A stretch of 64,000 nt of DNA from Rhodococcus sp. RD6.2 (GCF_001040705.1 NZ_CVQP01000006.1:115760-179759); one strand, 5' to 3'; counted from the first letter of the stretch, positions 51,913 through 62,508 are shown. The notes: a model not told the origin generated them from the letters alone. Numbers and translations: made by a program.

Positions 51913-53081
51913 CCGAGTGCCACACCGAGTTCGGACGCGAACGTCTTGATCATGTGCTGCACGCCGATCTCGTTGCGGCCGATGATCATGTGGTCGTGCT
52001 GGCCCCGGCGCACGCCCTCGCCGCACTGCGGCAGCATCGCGAAGTCCTCGTCGCGGACGGCGGCGTGGACCTGCCCGAAGACGGTGTCGTAGAGGGCGCG
52101 CTGCTCGTCCGTGGTCGCGGGGTACTTGGCCATCCAGCTGTGCCGCAGGGTGCAGCGCGTCGGGGAGCCCGCCGGAAGCATGTCGAGCACCTCGACCCCG
52201 ACGGGACTGTTCGCGAGGATCAGGTTCGGGTAGATCCAGTAGATCACTCCCATGTTCGCGATCGGATCCCACGTACCGTCCGCGTTGGTGTCCAGGTCGG
52301 CGATCCAGTTGAACGGGAAACCCATTCGGTGGTGCCTGCCGAAACTGTCGTGGACGGAGGTGTTCGCGACGGTGTTCTGGCCGATCACGCTCTCCGAGTG
52401 GACGAACGGGAAGTGGTAGCTCTCGGCGAACGCCTCGAGCGCGCCCTTCCAGCTGACGTCCGACTCGAACTCCCGCTGGTCGTGGTAGCCGTAGGACGCG
52501 TACTCGAACCGGGCGAGTTCGGGACCCATGTCCCCGAGATGTGCGTCGACATCGATGGATTCGCCTGCGGTGAGGACCGCCCAGACGAATCCGTGACGCT
52601 CCTGGGTGGGCAGCTCCACCAGCCCGTAGTCGTCGCGGTTCATGCCGGTGAAACCGTCCTTGCCGGGCACGCCGACCAGCTTTCCGGTGTTCTTGTACGT
52701 CCACGCGTGGTACGGGCAGGTGAACCGGGTGGCGTTGCCCGATCCGCAGGCAGGCATCGCTCCGCGGTGCCGGCAGTAGTTGAGGAAGACGTGTGCGGTG
52801 CCGTCGCCGTCACGCGTGACCAGGAGCGAATCGCCGAGAACGGAACGGACGACGTAGTCGTCGGGCTGCGCGATCTGGGCGCTCGGCACGATCGCGAGTG
52901 GGGTGCGGCGCAGGATCTGCGCTTCCTCGACCTCGGTGATCTTCGGGTCGCGGTAGTAGTGCAGCGGCACCTGCAGGGGCGTCGGCGCCATGTCGGTCGT
53001 GCGGTCGAGGACGTGCCGCAGTGCACGGCGGGTGAGTTCTTCGGTGAGTCCGGCGGTGGAGGTGTCGTGCGTGGTCGACAT
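51909..53081 (-). CDS. Rieske non-heme iron oxygenase, large subunit
   Basis: A 390-aa ring-hydroxylating or demethylating oxygenase. The Rieske [2Fe-2S] ligands are in NYCRHRGAM and CPYHAW. The catalytic iron site is in the ESYHFPFVHSE region (two His) with a later carboxylate. GHHRMGFPFNWIAD-like sequence and the remainder fit the aromatic ring-hydroxylase alpha-subunit fold. No ferredoxin or reductase gene is adjacent. It is divergent from a TetR gene, the likely regulator. The substrate is unknown. Confidence 0.9.
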   Translation of the reverse strand: MSTTHDTSTAGLTEELTRRALRHVLDRTTDMAPTPLQVPLHYYRDPKITEVEEAQILRRTPLAIVPSAQIAQPDDYVVRSVLGDSLLVTRDGDGTAHVFLNYCRHRGAMPACGSGNATRFTCPYHAWTYKNTGKLVGVPGKDGFTGMNRDDYGLVELPTQERHGFVWAVLTAGESIDVDAHLGDMGPELARFEYASYGYHDQREFESDVSWKGALEAFAESYHFPFVHSESVIGQNTVANTSVHDSFGRHHRMGFPFNWIADLDTNADGTWDPIANMGVIYWIYPNLILANSPVGVEVLDMLPAGSPTRCTLRHSWMAKYPATTDEQRALYDTVFGQVHAAVRDEDFAMLPQCGEGVRRGQHDHMIIGRNEIGVQHMIKTFASELGVALG

Positions 53082-53215
53082 CAGCGAGGCCCTTCGTTCT
53101 GGAGTCGTCGGAGAATCAGACCATACAATGTGTAGTGAATGTCTAGTCGAGGATCGCGGGAACCCGCCCGAGTAGGGTTCCCGGAACGACGGCGGCGGAC
53201 GGAGGATCAGCGGGG
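53082..53215. promoter_or_regulatory. Rieske/TetR divergent promoter region
   Basis: An AT-rich core (53107-53147) holds the probable Rieske promoter, with TATGGT as a possible -10 on the minus strand and the small palindrome TACA-ATG-TGTA. A second palindrome, GTTCC-C-GGAAC (53177-53187), lies nearer the TetR gene. Either may be the operator. Confidence 0.35.
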
Positions 53216-53833
53216 ATGCGCACACACGGGTGGTCCGGAGCCACACCGGCAGACGACGCCGAGGCGATCACGCGCATCCTGGACGAGGCCAGGCGCGTAC
53301 TGGACCGGACCGGCGGCGACATCAGCATCACCGACGTCGCCCGCGGGCTCGGCGTCACCCGCCAGACTGTTTACCGCTACTTCCCCACCGCTGAGGCGCT
53401 GCTCGTCGCCACCGCCGTCGCCCAGGTGGGGCCCTTCCTCGACCTGCTCGCCGCCCACCTCGACGGCATCAGTGACCCAGCGGACGCCGTCGTCGAAGGC
53501 ATCGCGTACACGCTCGAACAGATCTCCGAGGAGCGGTACCTCGGCATGGTGCTGGCGCAGGGACGTGCCAGCGCGTTCTCCGCGGGGGTCACGTCCGACA
53601 CCGCGCTCACCTTCGGTCGCGCGATCCTCGAACGGTTCGGCGTGGACTGGGACGAGGCGGGACTCTCCGGCGCGGCCTTCGACGAACTCGTCGAGCACAT
53701 GCTGCGGATCGTGCAGTCCTTCGTCATCGACCCCGGTCGGCCGCCACGATCCGGCGTCGAACTCCGAAACTACCTCCGCACCTGGGTGGCGCCGGCAGTC
53801 GACCGAATGCGGGTGCCGGACAGGGCATCCTGA
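53216..53833 (+). CDS. TetR-family transcriptional regulator
   Basis: A 205-aa regulator. The HTH spans about residues 20-70 (ISITDVARGLGVTRQTVYRYFPTAEALL in pieces). The ligand domain follows, with an acidic and hydrophobic pattern typical of TetR dimers. The ATG at 53216 has GGAGGATCAGCGGGG upstream. It is divergent from the Rieske-Ddn operon and probably controls it. Confidence 0.87.
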   Translation: MRTHGWSGATPADDAEAITRILDEARRVLDRTGGDISITDVARGLGVTRQTVYRYFPTAEALLVATAVAQVGPFLDLLAAHLDGISDPADAVVEGIAYTLEQISEERYLGMVLAQGRASAFSAGVTSDTALTFGRAILERFGVDWDEAGLSGAAFDELVEHMLRIVQSFVIDPGRPPRSGVELRNYLRTWVAPAVDRMRVPDRAS

Positions 53834-53851
53834 GGGCGGACGGGTCCGGGG

Positions 53852-55180
53852 CTACTCGGCCCGGCGCACGTCCTCCGTGAAACCGGGCAGCCACCGCGTG
53901 AGGATGCCCATGTACGGAGCCTCCGCGTCGAGCTGCGCGCAGATGCCGACAGATCCGAGCAGCACCCGGAAGATCATCACGTAGTCCGGCGGGAGGTTGA
54001 GGGCGCGCGCGGTCCGGAAGTGCTCCGAGGAGAAGTCGGTCGCGGTCCCTGCCGCCCGCTGCAGCCACGACCGTGTGAAGTGGAACGACTCGGTGTGGAT
54101 CGGATCGGTGAAGGGTCGCAGGTAGTTCGCGATCTCGTCGTCGGTGACGTTCCGCCCGGGAAGCACGAAACCGTTGGCGCGCAACAGTTCCGTGAGCTCG
54201 TTGAACCGCTCTTCGAGAGCGAGCCGGACCATCCGGCCGAGCACCGGGGGCAGGCCGCCGGGCATCGGGGCGCAGGCACCGAAGTCGAGGACGCCGAGGC
54301 GACCGTCGTCGAGCAGCATGAAGTTGCCGGGATGTGGGTCGCCGTGCAGCAGACCCACCCGAGCGGGCGACGCGAAGTGGAACTCCGCGAGTCGAGCGCC
54401 CGCGGTGTTGCGCTGCTCGGCGGTGCCGGTCGCGATGATCGCCGACAGCGGTGTCGCCGACATCCACTCCGTCACGACCACCTTCGGTGCGCTGGCGACC
54501 ACCTTCGGAACAGCGAACTGCGGGTCGCCGTCGAACTCGGCGGCGAACGCCCGCTGGTTGTTCGCCTCGATCCGGTAGTCGAGTTCGTCCTCCGTCCGGG
54601 CGGAGAGTTCGTCCAGCACCGGCTTGACGTCGACACCGGGCATCACCGCAGTGAACATGCCCGCCATCCGGGACAGGGTCTTGAGGTCGGACCGCAGTGC
54701 CTCGTCGGCGCCGGGGTACTGGACCTTCACGGCGACGTCCCGCCCGTCCGACCACACCGCACGGTGTACCTGCCCGACACTCGCGGATGCGGTCGGTGCG
54801 TCGTCGAAACGGGCGAACCGCTCGCGCCAGCGGGTCCCGAGCTGCTCGTCGAGAACCCGGTGCACCTTCCGGGCGGGCAGCGGGGGAGCCTCGGCCTGCA
54901 GCTTCGTCAATGCGTCCCGGTACGGCTCGGCGAACTCCTCGGGGACCGCGGCCTCCATGACGCTCAACGCCTGGCCCAGCTTCATGGCGCCGCCCTTGAG
55001 CTCACCGAGAACTGTGAACAGCTGTTCGGCGGCCTGCTGCGTCAGCTTCGCGTCGATCTCGTCCCGGTCGCCGCCGGCCAGCTTGCGTCCGAAGCCCACC
55101 GCTGCGCGCCCCGCGATTCCCAGAGGGATGCTCGCGAGTTTGGCGGTGCGGGCTGAGCTGCGGCGGGGGATGTCAGGCAC
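53852..55180 (-). CDS. ABC1/UbiB family atypical kinase
   Basis: A 442-aa protein. LGELKGGAMKLGQAL is the KxGQ motif unique to this family, VAVKVQYPG holds the ATP-binding lysine, LLHGDPHPGNFML is the catalytic loop and LDFGACAPM is the metal-binding DFG. UbiB proteins act in isoprenoid quinone metabolism; actinobacteria make menaquinone, so the role is uncertain. It corresponds to Rv3197, next to whiB7 in mycobacteria. Here four genes separate them. Confidence 0.9.
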   Translation of the reverse strand: MPDIPRRSSARTAKLASIPLGIAGRAAVGFGRKLAGGDRDEIDAKLTQQAAEQLFTVLGELKGGAMKLGQALSVMEAAVPEEFAEPYRDALTKLQAEAPPLPARKVHRVLDEQLGTRWRERFARFDDAPTASASVGQVHRAVWSDGRDVAVKVQYPGADEALRSDLKTLSRMAGMFTAVMPGVDVKPVLDELSARTEDELDYRIEANNQRAFAAEFDGDPQFAVPKVVASAPKVVVTEWMSATPLSAIIATGTAEQRNTAGARLAEFHFASPARVGLLHGDPHPGNFMLLDDGRLGVLDFGACAPMPGGLPPVLGRMVRLALEERFNELTELLRANGFVLPGRNVTDDEIANYLRPFTDPIHTESFHFTRSWLQRAAGTATDFSSEHFRTARALNLPPDYVMIFRVLLGSVGICAQLDAEAPYMGILTRWLPGFTEDVRRAE

Positions 55181-55213
55181 GCCCCCATCATGGCGGACGA
55201 TCCCAATCTTCGC

Positions 55214-56092
55214 CTACACCGCTGGTGAGCAGCCACACTCCGAACGGCGCGACCACTTCCTGCGCCGCAGGCGTGCCGACCGCAGGTCGAACTCGAGCGC
55301 CGTGTCCAGGGAGGCAGGCGCCCGCGCGGCGTCACCGGCGAGGAGTATGCCGATCTCGCTCACCGCGAGCGCGACCGTCGCCCGAATGGTGCCGGGCTCG
55401 GCGTAACCGACCCGCCCGAGAAGCTGGGCGGCGAGATGCGGCCACTCGGGGTCGGCAGCCGTCCGGTGCAGGTCCCCGCACCGCAGGCAACTCGTCCGGC
55501 CCGGCAGCACCAGGGGGCCGACCACGCCGCGTCCGTCGCGCAGCCGCACCGGAAGGTGAGGCGTGCCCGACTCCATGAGGACCGCGACGGTACACGGGTC
55601 GGGCACCAGGTTGTCGGCCAGGACGACACAGTCAGCACGGTGGAACGCGGGTGTCTGCGCCGCCCGTTCCGGCCCCGAACGGGCGATCGCGACCTGGCCG
55701 GCGCCGAGCATCGCAGCGATGCCGTCTGCGAGGGGGCCTCGCCCGTGCACATGGATCTGGCGAACCGGGGTGTCCCGCATCGCCCGATCCGAGAGCGGCG
55801 CCAGCAGGGCGCCCGCGGACGAGAGTTCGGCCAGTATCTGCTCGATGTCCGGGGCGTCTATGCCCGCCCGAGCGGCCTCCCACACGATCGCCGCGTGGCT
55901 GCGTCGGCCGTCGAGCAACCGAAGGAGATCGGCCAGGGCGGCCGCGTCCACTCCCGGAGGCGGTTGGACCAGCAGCGCGTTCTCCGGATCCCACCCCAGT
56001 TGAACGGCGCCACTGGGCCGGATGAGAACGGGGGTGCGTGGATCGAGTCGGGGTGCGCCGAGGAGGGCGTCGTCGGCGAGCAGGCGGGTCAT
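55214..56092 (-). CDS. ThiF-like cyclodehydratase-type protein
   Basis: A 292-aa protein corresponding to Rv3196. It resembles the ocin-ThiF-like or cyclodehydratase C-protein domain of azole-forming peptide clusters: an N-terminal winged-helix-like region (about 40-95), a Rossmann-like core, and cysteines in TSCLRCGDLHR and ECGCSP that could bind zinc. No YcaO enzyme or precursor peptide was found nearby, so it is an orphan. It is very GC-rich, and its ATG is about 98 bases from the DUF2342 stop. The function is unproven. Confidence 0.65.
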   Translation of the reverse strand: MTRLLADDALLGAPRLDPRTPVLIRPSGAVQLGWDPENALLVQPPPGVDAAALADLLRLLDGRRSHAAIVWEAARAGIDAPDIEQILAELSSAGALLAPLSDRAMRDTPVRQIHVHGRGPLADGIAAMLGAGQVAIARSGPERAAQTPAFHRADCVVLADNLVPDPCTVAVLMESGTPHLPVRLRDGRGVVGPLVLPGRTSCLRCGDLHRTAADPEWPHLAAQLLGRVGYAEPGTIRATVALAVSEIGILLAGDAARAPASLDTALEFDLRSARLRRRKWSRRSECGCSPAV

Positions 56093-56190
56093 GCCTGCCA
56101 GGGTGTCAGTCGACGTCGACGCCGAACGCGGTCACAGCCCAGTTGTCCACAGGGCTGTGACGCGCTGAACTGGACTTTCCTGCTCGGTCG

Positions 56191-57600
56191 CTACTTGTTC
56201 GGATTGTCGGTGCCGCCCTGTTCCTCGCCCGCGTCCCGGCCGGCCTCGCGCTCTTCGCGTTCGCGGGCCTGCAACGCCTCGAGCTGCGCGATCGGATCGT
56301 CGAACGAGCTGGTGCCACCGCCGACCACGCGGTCGACGAACCCGGCGGGGCTGTCCAGGTCGCTCGAATCGGGGAGCAGGTCGGGATGTGCCCACACGCC
56401 GTCGCGTCCCTCCATCCCCGCCGCATCGGTGACCTGACGCCAGAGCTGGGCCGCCTCACGAACCTTGCGGGGGCGCAGTTCGAGACCGACGAGAGTCGCG
56501 AACGTCTGTTCCGCAGGTCCGCCCGTCGCGCGTCGACGGCGCAACGTCTCGCTCAACGCGCCGACACCGGGCAGCCGGTCGCCGAGCGCCTGCGCGACGA
56601 CCGTCTCCACCCATCCCTCGATCAGTGCGAGCAGGGTCTCGAGGCGCTCGAGTGCCTGCTTCTGCTCGGGGGTCGTCTGCGGTTCGAAGGTGCCCTGCTG
56701 CAGCAACTCCTCGATCTTCGACGGATCGGACAGTGAGTTCGGGTCGAGGCTCTGGGCCGCCTCCTCGATCGCCGAGAAGTCCATCTTGATGCCGCGGGCG
56801 TACTCCTCGACGGTCGACAACAACTGCTGCCGAAGCCACGGGACGTGGACGTAGAGCCGCTGATGGGCCGCTTCACGGGCCGCGAGGAAGACGAGGATCT
56901 CACGATCGGGCTGTTCCAGGCCGTCGCTGAACTTCTCGATCGCACTCGGGAGCAGCGCCGCGACCCCGTTCGGGCCGAGCGGCAGGCCGATGTCCGTCGA
57001 GGTCAACACCTCGGACGCCAGCTGGCCGAGGGCCTGCCCGACCTGGGAACCGAAGGCGAGGCCGCCCATCTGGCCGATCATCCCGAGCATCGGCCCGGCC
57101 ATCTGCTTGGCCTCTTCAGGTAGTCCCGACACCCACATACCCGAGACCTGCTCGGCGACCGGATCGCAGAGCCGCTTCCAGGTGTCGAGGGTGTTCTCCA
57201 GCCACTCCACCGGAGTCCAGGCGACGGTGCGCGTGGCACCGGCGGGCAGGGTGGTGGCGCCGTCGAGCCACAATTCGGCGAGGTGCGCGGAGTCCGCGAT
57301 CGCGGACGCCGTGGTCGACGAGACGGGCGTGACCGAACCGATCTGCTGCAGGGCCAGCTTCTTGGCGACCTCGTAGTTGACGGGCCCGGACTGGCCGCCC
57401 GTACCCATCGAACTCCCCATACCGCTGAGCATCTGCCCGAACTGGGTGAGCATCTGCCCGAGCGACGCGGGATCGAAACCCTCCGCGCCGAATCCGAACG
57501 GCATCCCACCCGGGCCGCCGCCGGTTCCGCCCCCACCCGTGTTCTTGTCGCGGTCGGGGTCGTCGTCGGAGCTCGAGAAACCAAACGGCAGATTGCTCAT
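56191..57600 (-). CDS. DUF2342 zinc-dependent hydrolase-like protein
   Basis: A 469-aa protein corresponding to Rv3195. A Gly-rich start (about 20-60) is followed by the DUF2342 domain, with FLAAREAAHQRLYVHVPW near residue 235 as the conserved, putatively metal-binding segment. It also has LETLLALIEGWVETVVAQAL and a C-terminal charged tail. The family is annotated as zinc-dependent metalloprotease-like or F420-biosynthesis-associated; neither is shown here. It is divergent from the PDZ-Lon gene. Confidence 0.83.
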   Translation of the reverse strand: MSNLPFGFSSSDDDPDRDKNTGGGGTGGGPGGMPFGFGAEGFDPASLGQMLTQFGQMLSGMGSSMGTGGQSGPVNYEVAKKLALQQIGSVTPVSSTTASAIADSAHLAELWLDGATTLPAGATRTVAWTPVEWLENTLDTWKRLCDPVAEQVSGMWVSGLPEEAKQMAGPMLGMIGQMGGLAFGSQVGQALGQLASEVLTSTDIGLPLGPNGVAALLPSAIEKFSDGLEQPDREILVFLAAREAAHQRLYVHVPWLRQQLLSTVEEYARGIKMDFSAIEEAAQSLDPNSLSDPSKIEELLQQGTFEPQTTPEQKQALERLETLLALIEGWVETVVAQALGDRLPGVGALSETLRRRRATGGPAEQTFATLVGLELRPRKVREAAQLWRQVTDAAGMEGRDGVWAHPDLLPDSSDLDSPAGFVDRVVGGGTSSFDDPIAQLEALQAREREEREAGRDAGEEQGGTDNPNK

Positions 57601-57737
57601 ACGTCCACGGTACAAGGCCCGTCGCTCGGCAGTGGCAGCAGAAATCACGCCGAGCGCGAACATCGGTGCCGACACTCCGAGGACCGCGCCGGCAGGTGCG
57701 ACCGGGCACACGTCCGTCCGACCTCTACGCTGGCCGA

Positions 57738-58760
57738 GTGAATCGACGGTTGGTCACTCTGGTTGCGGCGCTCGTTCCGGTCGTGGCGCTACTCGGACTC
57801 GGAACGGTGGTGCAGGTGCCGTTCGTGGCGCTCGGACCCGGCCCGACGTTCAACACGCTCGGCGAGGTCGAGGGCGAACAGGTCGTCGCCATCACCGGCA
57901 CCGAACTGGACCCCACCACGGGAAACCTCAACATGACGACCGTGTCCGTGCGGGACGGGCTGACGATCTTCGACGCGTTCGGCTTCTGGGTCAGCGGCCG
58001 CTACGGCATCGTGCCCCGCGAGGAGGTGTACCCGTCCGACCGCAGTCGAGACGAGGTCCAGGAGGAGAACGCCGCCGACTTCGCCCAGTCCGAGGAGTCT
58101 GCCGAACTTGCCGCACTGCACTTCCTCGGCGAGCCCGTCGCGCTGGAGGTGAGCGACGTCGCGGAGGACGGACCGTCGCACGACGCCCTGCAGGTCGGCG
58201 ACCGACTGATCAGCATCAACGGCACCGAGGTCCGGACCGTCGGCGAAGTGCAGCGGGTCGTCGCGGACCTCGCGCCCGGCGCCGTCGCCACCGTCGTCGT
58301 CGAACGTGACGGAGTGCAGCAGACCGTGCCGGTCACCCTCGGCGCCCGACCCGGACACGCCGACGTCGGATACCTCGGCATCACCCCGACCGAACGGCCG
58401 GACGTCCCGTTCACCGTCGAGTTCAATCTCGCCGAAGTCGGAGGACCGTCCGCCGGGTTGATGTTCGCCCTCGCGGTGGTCGACAAGCTCTCCCCGGGCG
58501 AAGTCAACGGCGGACAGTTCGTCGCGGGCACCGGCACCATCGACTCGGACGGCAACGTCGGACCGATCGGTGGCATCCCGTACAAGCTCGTCGCCGCGCG
58601 GGAAGCGGGAGCGACGACATTCCTGGTGCCGTCGAAGAACTGCGACGAGGCGAAGCAGCAGGCGCCGGACGGGTTGCGCCTGGTTCGCGTCGACGACCTC
58701 ACCGGCGCCGTCGACGCCCTCGACTCGCTGAAGACCGGCGGCGACGCGCCGGCCTGCTGA
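57738..58760 (+). CDS. PDZ-domain Lon-like protease
   Basis: A 340-aa protein. An N-terminal membrane segment (LVTLVAALVPVVALLGLG), a PDZ domain (about 130-215, LQVGDRLISINGTEV) and a Lon-type proteolytic domain follow. GGPSAGLMFALAVVDKL contains the catalytic serine (about residue 238), and GGIPYKLVAAREAG the catalytic lysine (about 283). It has no ATPase domain, like the YlbL group. It corresponds to Rv3194c. The GTG at 57738 is six bases after TACGCT, indicating a leaderless transcript. Confidence 0.9.
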   Translation: MNRRLVTLVAALVPVVALLGLGTVVQVPFVALGPGPTFNTLGEVEGEQVVAITGTELDPTTGNLNMTTVSVRDGLTIFDAFGFWVSGRYGIVPREEVYPSDRSRDEVQEENAADFAQSEESAELAALHFLGEPVALEVSDVAEDGPSHDALQVGDRLISINGTEVRTVGEVQRVVADLAPGAVATVVVERDGVQQTVPVTLGARPGHADVGYLGITPTERPDVPFTVEFNLAEVGGPSAGLMFALAVVDKLSPGEVNGGQFVAGTGTIDSDGNVGPIGGIPYKLVAAREAGATTFLVPSKNCDEAKQQAPDGLRLVRVDDLTGAVDALDSLKTGGDAPAC

Positions 58761-58793
58761 CCGGTAGGGGAGGGCCCTGGTTGCCGAGTGGCG

Positions 58794-59414
58794 TCACCAG
58801 TCTTCGGGGTCGGCCTCGAGAGTCGCCTGCAGTGCGTGGACGAGGCCGGGGGCGAGGTTGTCGCCGGTGCGCAGTTCCGGTTCGGCGAACGGGTCGTCGT
58901 CGTCCTCGGGGGCCAGCGCCAGTGCGCTTTCCGACCGGCCGTCGCGGAGGACGGCGACGATCAGGCGGGCGGCTCGACGTTCGGGGTGTGCGCCTGCCGC
59001 GGCGCGGATGACGTCGTCGGCGGCGTTGTCGCGCCCGAGTGCGGCGTCGACGGCCGTGTCGAGGTCGGACGCGGCGCTCGGCGGCAGCACCAGGATCTCC
59101 TGGACGACCATGCAGCCGGCGACACCCGGTGCCCAACTGGTGGTGCCCAGGTACTCCTCGAGGGCCGCGCTGCCGCCGTGCAGATCATCGGGGAGTGGGT
59201 GCTGCTCGATCGGAGTGAGTTCGGAGCCCGACTCGAGTTGATCGAGCAGGTGCGGCTCGGCGACCGCGATCTGGGCGGTCGGGACGAGCGCGAACATCTT
59301 CGGCGGTTGACCCCACCCGTCGGCACCCACATGCGCTGCGACCTCCTGGACGCTCCGAATCAGTGCGTCGGTGGAGATCGGGGCCTGGTGGTCGGTGGCG
59401 TCGAAGTCGTTCAC
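58794..59414 (-). CDS. PPA1309 family protein
   Basis: A 206-aa actinobacterial protein of unknown function. Recognisable segments are PPKMFALVPTAQIAV, the middle WAPGVAGCMVVQEILVLPP and the RRAARLIVAVLRDGR core. It is acidic and probably cytoplasmic. The GTG at 59414 was chosen because the family begins close to residues DALIRSVQEVAAHV. It lies divergently between the PDZ-Lon and UPF0182 genes. Confidence 0.75.
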   Translation of the reverse strand: MNDFDATDHQAPISTDALIRSVQEVAAHVGADGWGQPPKMFALVPTAQIAVAEPHLLDQLESGSELTPIEQHPLPDDLHGGSAALEEYLGTTSWAPGVAGCMVVQEILVLPPSAASDLDTAVDAALGRDNAADDVIRAAAGAHPERRAARLIVAVLRDGRSESALALAPEDDDDPFAEPELRTGDNLAPGLVHALQATLEADPEDW

Positions 59415-59550
59415 CCGACCATCCTCGCACTCCGGGCGCGTATCCGGACAACCCGGACGACCGACCGTGCGCACTTCGGCGGCCCACGTAGAGTGGGACA
59501 AAACACCCTGCGGCCGCCCGGCGCGCCGCCCAACAACCGGAGTGTGAGAC

Positions 59551-62508
59551 GTGGGCATGCGGCCCCCCACCGGACTACCGTCGTTGTCCAGACGGAGCCG
59601 AGTGTTGTTGGTATTGGCGCTCGTCGTGGCGGTTCTACTGTTGATCGGGCCCCGTCTGATCGGTGGCTACACGAACTGGCTGTGGTTCGGTGAGGTCGGA
59701 TTCCGAGAGGTGTTCTCGACGGTCCTGCTCACCCGGATCGCGCTGTTCGTCGTCGTCGCTCTGATCGTCGGCGGCGCCGTGTTCGGGGGGCTGCTGCTCG
59801 CCTACCGGTCGCGCCCGGTGTTCGTACCCAACGTCGGTCCCAACGATCCCATCGCGCGGTACCGGACGGCGGTGATGAGCAGGCTCAAGCTGTTCGGTGT
59901 CGTCGTACCGGCCGTGATCGGTGCGCTCGCAGGACTGGTCGCGCAGTCCAATTGGGTTGCGGTGCAGATGTTCCTGCACGGTGGATCGTTCGGCCAGCAG
60001 GATCCGCAGTTCCACCTCGACGTCGGTTTCTACGCGTTCGACCTGCCGTTCTATCGGTTCGTCCTGAACTGGTTGTTCGTTGCGGTCATCCTCGCGTTCA
60101 TCGCGAACCTGGTCACGCACTACGTGTTCGGTGGAATCAGGCTCGCCGGTCGCGAAGGGGCGTTGAGCAACGCGGCGCGGATCCAGCTGGCTGTGCTCGC
60201 AGGTACGTTCTTCCTTCTCAAGGCGATTGCCTACTGGCTGGATCGTTACTCGTTGCTCTCGAGCAGTCGCAAGGAGCCGACGTTCACCGGCGCCAGCTAC
60301 ACCGACGTCAATGCGGTGCTGCTCGCGAAGCTGATCCTGATGGCGATCGCGGTGATCTGTGCGATCACGTTCTTCGCGGCGATCGTGTTGCGCGACCTCC
60401 GGATTCCCGCGATGGCGACCGGTCTGCTGCTGCTGTCGTCGATTCTCGTCGGCGCGGTCTACCCGCTGGTCGTCGAGCAGTTCTCGGTCCGGCCCAACGC
60501 CGCGGACAAGGAGAGCGCGTACATCGAGCGGAACATCGCCGCCACCCGGGAGGCGTACGGCATCACCGACGAACAGGTGACGTATCAGGACTACCCGGGG
60601 TACAGCACCAAGTCGCCGCGCGACATTCCCGCGGACCAGACGACGATCGCGAACGCGCGTCTGCTCGATCCCGGTCTGCTCTCGCCGACGTTCACGCAGC
60701 AGCAGCAGCTGAAGAACTTCTACGGGTTCCCGCCTGCACTGGACATCGACCGTTACAAGGTCGACGGGGAGAAGCGCGACTACGTCGTCGCGGCGCGTGA
60801 GCTGGCACCGCGGAGCCTGACCGGTAACCAGACCGACTGGATCAACCGGCACACCGTGTACACGCACGGGAACGGATTCGTCGCGGCGCCGGCCAACAAG
60901 GTCAACGCGGCCGCGTCGAACTCCGCCGAGGAGGCCGCCAACTCCAACAGCGGCTACCCCGTCTACACGGTCAGCGACATCGCCTCGCAGCAGGCGGGCA
61001 ATCAGGTCATTCCGGTGGACCAGCCGCGCATCTACTACGGCGAGGTCATCGCCGACACCGACGTGGACTACTCGATCGTCGGTGCCGTCGACGGAGAGGG
61101 GCCCCGCGAGTACGACACCGACACCTCCCAGTACACCTACACCGGTGAGGGCGGCGTCTCGATCGGAAACTGGTTCAACAGGCTTGCCTTCGCCGCCAAG
61201 TACGCGGAACGGAACATCCTGTTCTCCAGCGCGATCGGCTCCGACTCGAAGATCATCTTCAATCGTGACCCGCACGAGCGGGTGACGAAGGTGGCGCCGT
61301 GGCTCACCGCGGACGGCAACATGTATCCGGCGGTGGTGGACGGGCGGATCAAGTGGATCGTCGATGCCTACACGACGCTCGACAACTACCCGTACGCACA
61401 GCGGACGTCACTCGACGGTCTCGTCGAGGACAGCATCGACCAGACCACGGGTCGACCGCTGCCGCGCAAGGAGGTGTCGTACATCCGGAACTCGGTCAAG
61501 GCCACGGTCGACGCGTACGACGGCACGGTGACCCTGTACGAGGTGGACGAGAACGATCCGGTCCTCGACGCATGGATGAAGGTGTTCCCCGGCACGGTGC
61601 AGCCGAGCAGCGCGGTCCCCGACGACCTGCGTCAGCACTTCCGCTACCCGGAGGATCTGTTCAAGGTCCAGCGGGAGATGCTCGCGAAGTACCACGTCGA
61701 CGATCCGCGTGAGTTCTTCACGAACAACGCCTTCTGGTCGGTGCCGAGCGATCCGACGATCGAAACCACGGCCAACCAGCCGCCGTACTACGTGACGGTC
61801 GGTGACCCGGAGTCGGCGGACCCGAGGTTCAACCTGACCAGCGCGATGGTGGGTTTCAACCGGCAGTTCCTGTCGGCGTACATCTCGGCACAGTCCGATC
61901 CCGAGAAGTACGGCGAGATCACCGTTCTGCAGTTGCCGACCGACACGACGACGCAGGGTCCGCAGCAGACACAGAACTCGATGATCTCGGACCCACGGGT
62001 GGCGTCCGAGCGGACACTGCTCGAACGGTCGAACCGCATCCAGTACGGCAACCTGCTGACGTTGCCGATCGCCGAGGGCGGCATCCTCTACATCGAACCG
62101 ATGTACACGGAGCGGAACTCGACCAGTCAGGACAGTTCGACGTTCCCGCAGCTGTCCCGCGTGCTGGTGAGCTACCGCGAGGCGCCACCGAGCAACAGCG
62201 TCCGGGTCGGCTACGCGCCGACGCTGTCCGAGGCGCTGGATCAGGTCTTCGGTCCGGGAACGGGTGCCGCGGCCCCGGCGCCGACGGGCACAACGGAGGG
62301 ATCGCCGCCGTCGACCCAGCAGGGTCAGGCGCCCGCGACCCCGGCGCCCCCGGTTCCCGCCGGTGACCGTGACGCCGTCGTCGCGGAACTCGATGCCGCG
62401 TTGGCCCAGATGAAGCAGAGCCAGCAGAGCGGTGACTTCGCCGCCTACGGCGCCGCGCTCGAACGGCTCGAGAAGGCAGTGACGGCCTACCAGGGCCTGC
62501 CCAGGTAG
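59551..62508 (+). CDS. UPF0182 family integral membrane protein
   Basis: A 985-aa protein. Seven predicted transmembrane helices occupy about residues 18-305, followed by a large extracytoplasmic domain with [31 protein letters not shown] and [18 protein letters not shown] Pro/Ala/Thr-rich linker and a final helical segment follow. It corresponds to Rv3193c; the role is unknown. The GTG at 59551 is the annotated-type start; an ATG at 59557 is equally possible. Confidence 0.9.
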   Translation: MGMRPPTGLPSLSRRSRVLLVLALVVAVLLLIGPRLIGGYTNWLWFGEVGFREVFSTVLLTRIALFVVVALIVGGAVFGGLLLAYRSRPVFVPNVGPNDPIARYRTAVMSRLKLFGVVVPAVIGALAGLVAQSNWVAVQMFLHGGSFGQQDPQFHLDVGFYAFDLPFYRFVLNWLFVAVILAFIANLVTHYVFGGIRLAGREGALSNAARIQLAVLAGTFFLLKAIAYWLDRYSLLSSSRKEPTFTGASYTDVNAVLLAKLILMAIAVICAITFFAAIVLRDLRIPAMATGLLLLSSILVGAVYPLVVEQFSVRPNAADKESAYIERNIAATREAYGITDEQVTYQDYPGYSTKSPRDIPADQTTIANARLLDPGLLSPTFTQQQQLKNFYGFPPALDIDRYKVDGEKRDYVVAARELAPRSLTGNQTDWINRHTVYTHGNGFVAAPANKVNAAASNSAEEAANSNSGYPVYTVSDIASQQAGNQVIPVDQPRIYYGEVIADTDVDYSIVGAVDGEGPREYDTDTSQYTYTGEGGVSIGNWFNRLAFAAKYAERNILFSSAIGSDSKIIFNRDPHERVTKVAPWLTADGNMYPAVVDGRIKWIVDAYTTLDNYPYAQRTSLDGLVEDSIDQTTGRPLPRKEVSYIRNSVKATVDAYDGTVTLYEVDENDPVLDAWMKVFPGTVQPSSAVPDDLRQHFRYPEDLFKVQREMLAKYHVDDPREFFTNNAFWSVPSDPTIETTANQPPYYVTVGDPESADPRFNLTSAMVGFNRQFLSAYISAQSDPEKYGEITVLQLPTDTTTQGPQQTQNSMISDPRVASERTLLERSNRIQYGNLLTLPIAEGGILYIEPMYTERNSTSQDSSTFPQLSRVLVSYREAPPSNSVRVGYAPTLSEALDQVFGPGTGAAAPAPTGTTEGSPPSTQQGQAPATPAPPVPAGDRDAVVAELDAALAQMKQSQQSGDFAAYGAALERLEKAVTAYQGLPR

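Noticed and set aside
59635-61275. 546-aa open frame antisense to the UPF0182 gene
   Set aside because: Arg/Asp/Val-rich low-complexity translation typical of antisense shadows.
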